From Spirochaetaceae bacterium (GTDB taxonomy: Bacteria; Spirochaetota; Spirochaetia; Treponematales; Breznakiellaceae), in the NCBI GenBank assembly GCA_031257995.1, contig JAIRNN010000179.1:1-5652 (forward strand): DNA of 5,652 bases. The letters run 5' to 3'. A model generated the notes under the pieces. It was not told where the DNA came from. It made no database searches and saw nothing but the letters and a program-made list of their open reading frames with translations. The position numbers were made by a program, and so were the translations under genes. Positions 5,267 through 5,652 of this stretch are shown here, in pieces. Each line of letters opens with the position of its first letter. The stretch's first letter is position 1.

Positions 5267-5314
5267 ACCATACTCCTTTCAAATAGCTGTTTCATACCAT
5301 GCTCCTTTCAAATA
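5262..5314 (-). repeat. Duplicated ribosome-binding site and start codon
   Basis: Two 24-bp copies at 5262-5285 and 5291-5314 differ at one base. Each carries GAAAGGAG, then ATGGTATGAA on the minus strand, so the SD and ATG of the secreted-protein remnant are duplicated with a 29-bp offset. The upstream ATG (5295) opens a 10-codon frame, MKQLFERSMV, whose TGA overlaps the downstream ATG as ATGA (5263-5266). Confidence 0.85.
5263..5295 (-). CDS. Possible 10-codon upstream ORF, translationally coupled
   Basis: MKQLFERSMV starts at ATG 5295 with its own AGGAG six bases upstream, and its stop overlaps the next start as ATGA. It arises from duplication of the start region. It may be translated and feed ribosomes to the remnant at 5266, but no function is implied. 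Confidence 0.35.
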   Translation of the reverse strand: MKQLFERSMV

Positions 5315-5339
5315 ATCCTTTCCCGTATCACCGCCCCCC

Positions 5340-5435
5340 GCCTAGGAGCGGCCATCACTACCAGCCTAGTAGCGGCCATCACTACCAGCCTAGTAGCGGT
5401 CATCGCTACCAGCCTAGTAGCGGTCATCGCTACCA
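5340..5435 (-). repeat. Four 24-bp hairpin-forming tandem repeats at the end of the DUF4469-like gene
   Basis: Units lie at 5340-5363, 5364-5387, 5388-5411 and 5412-5435. On the minus strand each begins TGGTAG and holds GTAGCG-N5-CGCTAC or its variant GTAGTG-N5-CGCTAC, a 6-bp stem with a 5-base loop; the variant keeps pairing through a G-U wobble. The unit at 5412-5435 contains the last sense codon (TGG) and stop (TAG) of the upstream gene. The two units nearest the gene are identical to each other, and the two far ones differ from each other at one base (CTAGGAG against CTAGTAG). A string of 3' hairpins could slow RNA decay or weaken transcription; no T-run follows them. Confidence 0.85.
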
Positions 5436-5652
5436 GGCTTGCTTCACCGTGAATGTGCTCCGTATCGTCCGCAGCTCTTTCAGCGGGGTCGCGCTGGCCC
5501 CGGAGAAGTACGTGCGGACTTCGATGTACCAGCCGCCGGGCAAGAGTTCGGGCACGATGCCGATAATCTTGGACGGGTCGTTGGCCGCCAGATTGCCCGG
5601 CACCCGGATCGCCACGGCGGGCGAGCCCAGCTGAACGAAGAACACGCCGACC
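5430..5652 (-). CDS. C-terminal end of a DUF4469-like (Ig-like fold) protein, 5' part outside the window
   Basis: The frame is open from the right edge (VGVFFVQLGSPAVAIRV) to TAG 5430 and gives 73 residues. It contains LAANDPSKIIGIVPELLPGG, then WYIEVRTYFS and LKELRTIRSTFTV. The order 'NDPS-K-I-I-x-x-x-P-x-L-x-x-G-x-Y/W-x-x-E-V-x-T-x-F/Y-S...K-E-x-R-T' matches the C-terminal Ig-like domain DUF4469 known from Bacteroidetes and treponemal proteins, often behind a HU-like DNA-binding N-terminal domain. That N-terminal part would lie beyond 5652, so the DNA-binding role is only inferred. The valine before FF (GTG 5645) has no ribosome-binding site and is an internal codon. The stop lies inside the tandem repeats. 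Confidence 0.72.
   Translation of the reverse strand, partial: VGVFFVQLGSPAVAIRVPGNLAANDPSKIIGIVPELLPGGWYIEVRTYFSGASATPLKELRTIRSTFTVKQAW

Noticed and set aside
5073..5282. Minus-strand 69-codon ORF overlapping the secreted-gene remnant
   Set aside because: A different frame at the same place fits better: it has a correctly spaced SD and a clean signal peptide. This one is Gly/Asp-rich and runs through the palindrome.
4887..5315. 142-codon plus-strand ORF
   Set aside because: It spans palindrome copy B and is antisense to the secreted-gene remnant and its SD. There is no SD, and the composition is Pro/Arg/His-rich.
5340..5435. CRISPR array
   Set aside because: The 24-bp units abut directly with no spacers, so this is a plain tandem repeat.

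Overview
The window looks like an accessory, repeat-rich stretch of a spirochaete chromosome, most likely a Treponema of the termite-gut or environmental type. This rests on recognised protein styles, not on a search: a lipoprotein with a loose spirochaetal lipobox and InlB-type repeats, the C-terminal end of what looks like a DUF4469 (Ig-like fold) protein, a large exported protein with VWA-like segments and a SPOR domain, and a REP-transposase-like (RAYT-like) protein. Base composition is moderately GC-rich.

Layout. (1) At the left edge, on the minus strand, lies the start of a RAYT-like gene (1-323). It has a good ribosome-binding site but lacks the catalytic His pair expected of the family and appears to carry a one-base frameshift in a run of five C. 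(2) Divergent from it, on the plus strand, is one large exported protein (539-2902, 787 aa): signal peptide, FnIII-like segment, Pro/Gln/Thr/Gly repeat linker, degenerate VWA-like domain, beta-rich domain, a short segment with a good MIDAS motif, a second proline-rich repeat linker and a C-terminal SPOR domain. (3) Positions 2903-3311 hold no gene, but contain a REP-like palindrome (3061-3126) and a strong intrinsic terminator for the minus-strand gene to its right. (4) Positions 3312-4853 (minus strand) are one lipoprotein reading frame broken by a single in-frame TAG at 4224-4226. (5) Its upstream region has two small inverted repeats and a doubtful 48-codon ORF. (6) A second copy of the REP-like palindrome (5098-5159) lies just after the end of a 33-codon remnant of a secreted-protein gene (5165-5266), whose ribosome-binding site and start are duplicated 29 bp upstream. 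(7) Four 24-bp hairpin-forming tandem repeats (5340-5435) start inside the last two codons of the DUF4469-like gene that runs off the right edge.

How it fits together. The only clearly intact gene is the large SPOR/VWA protein, which should act in the periplasm on peptidoglycan. The rest shows decay: a frameshift, a nonsense codon, a gene cut to its signal peptide, and two related palindromes flanking the lipoprotein. A RAYT-like gene in the same window as REP-like palindromes is suggestive, but nothing here shows that this protein moved these palindromes. I see no CRISPR array, tRNA, rRNA, or complete insertion sequence.
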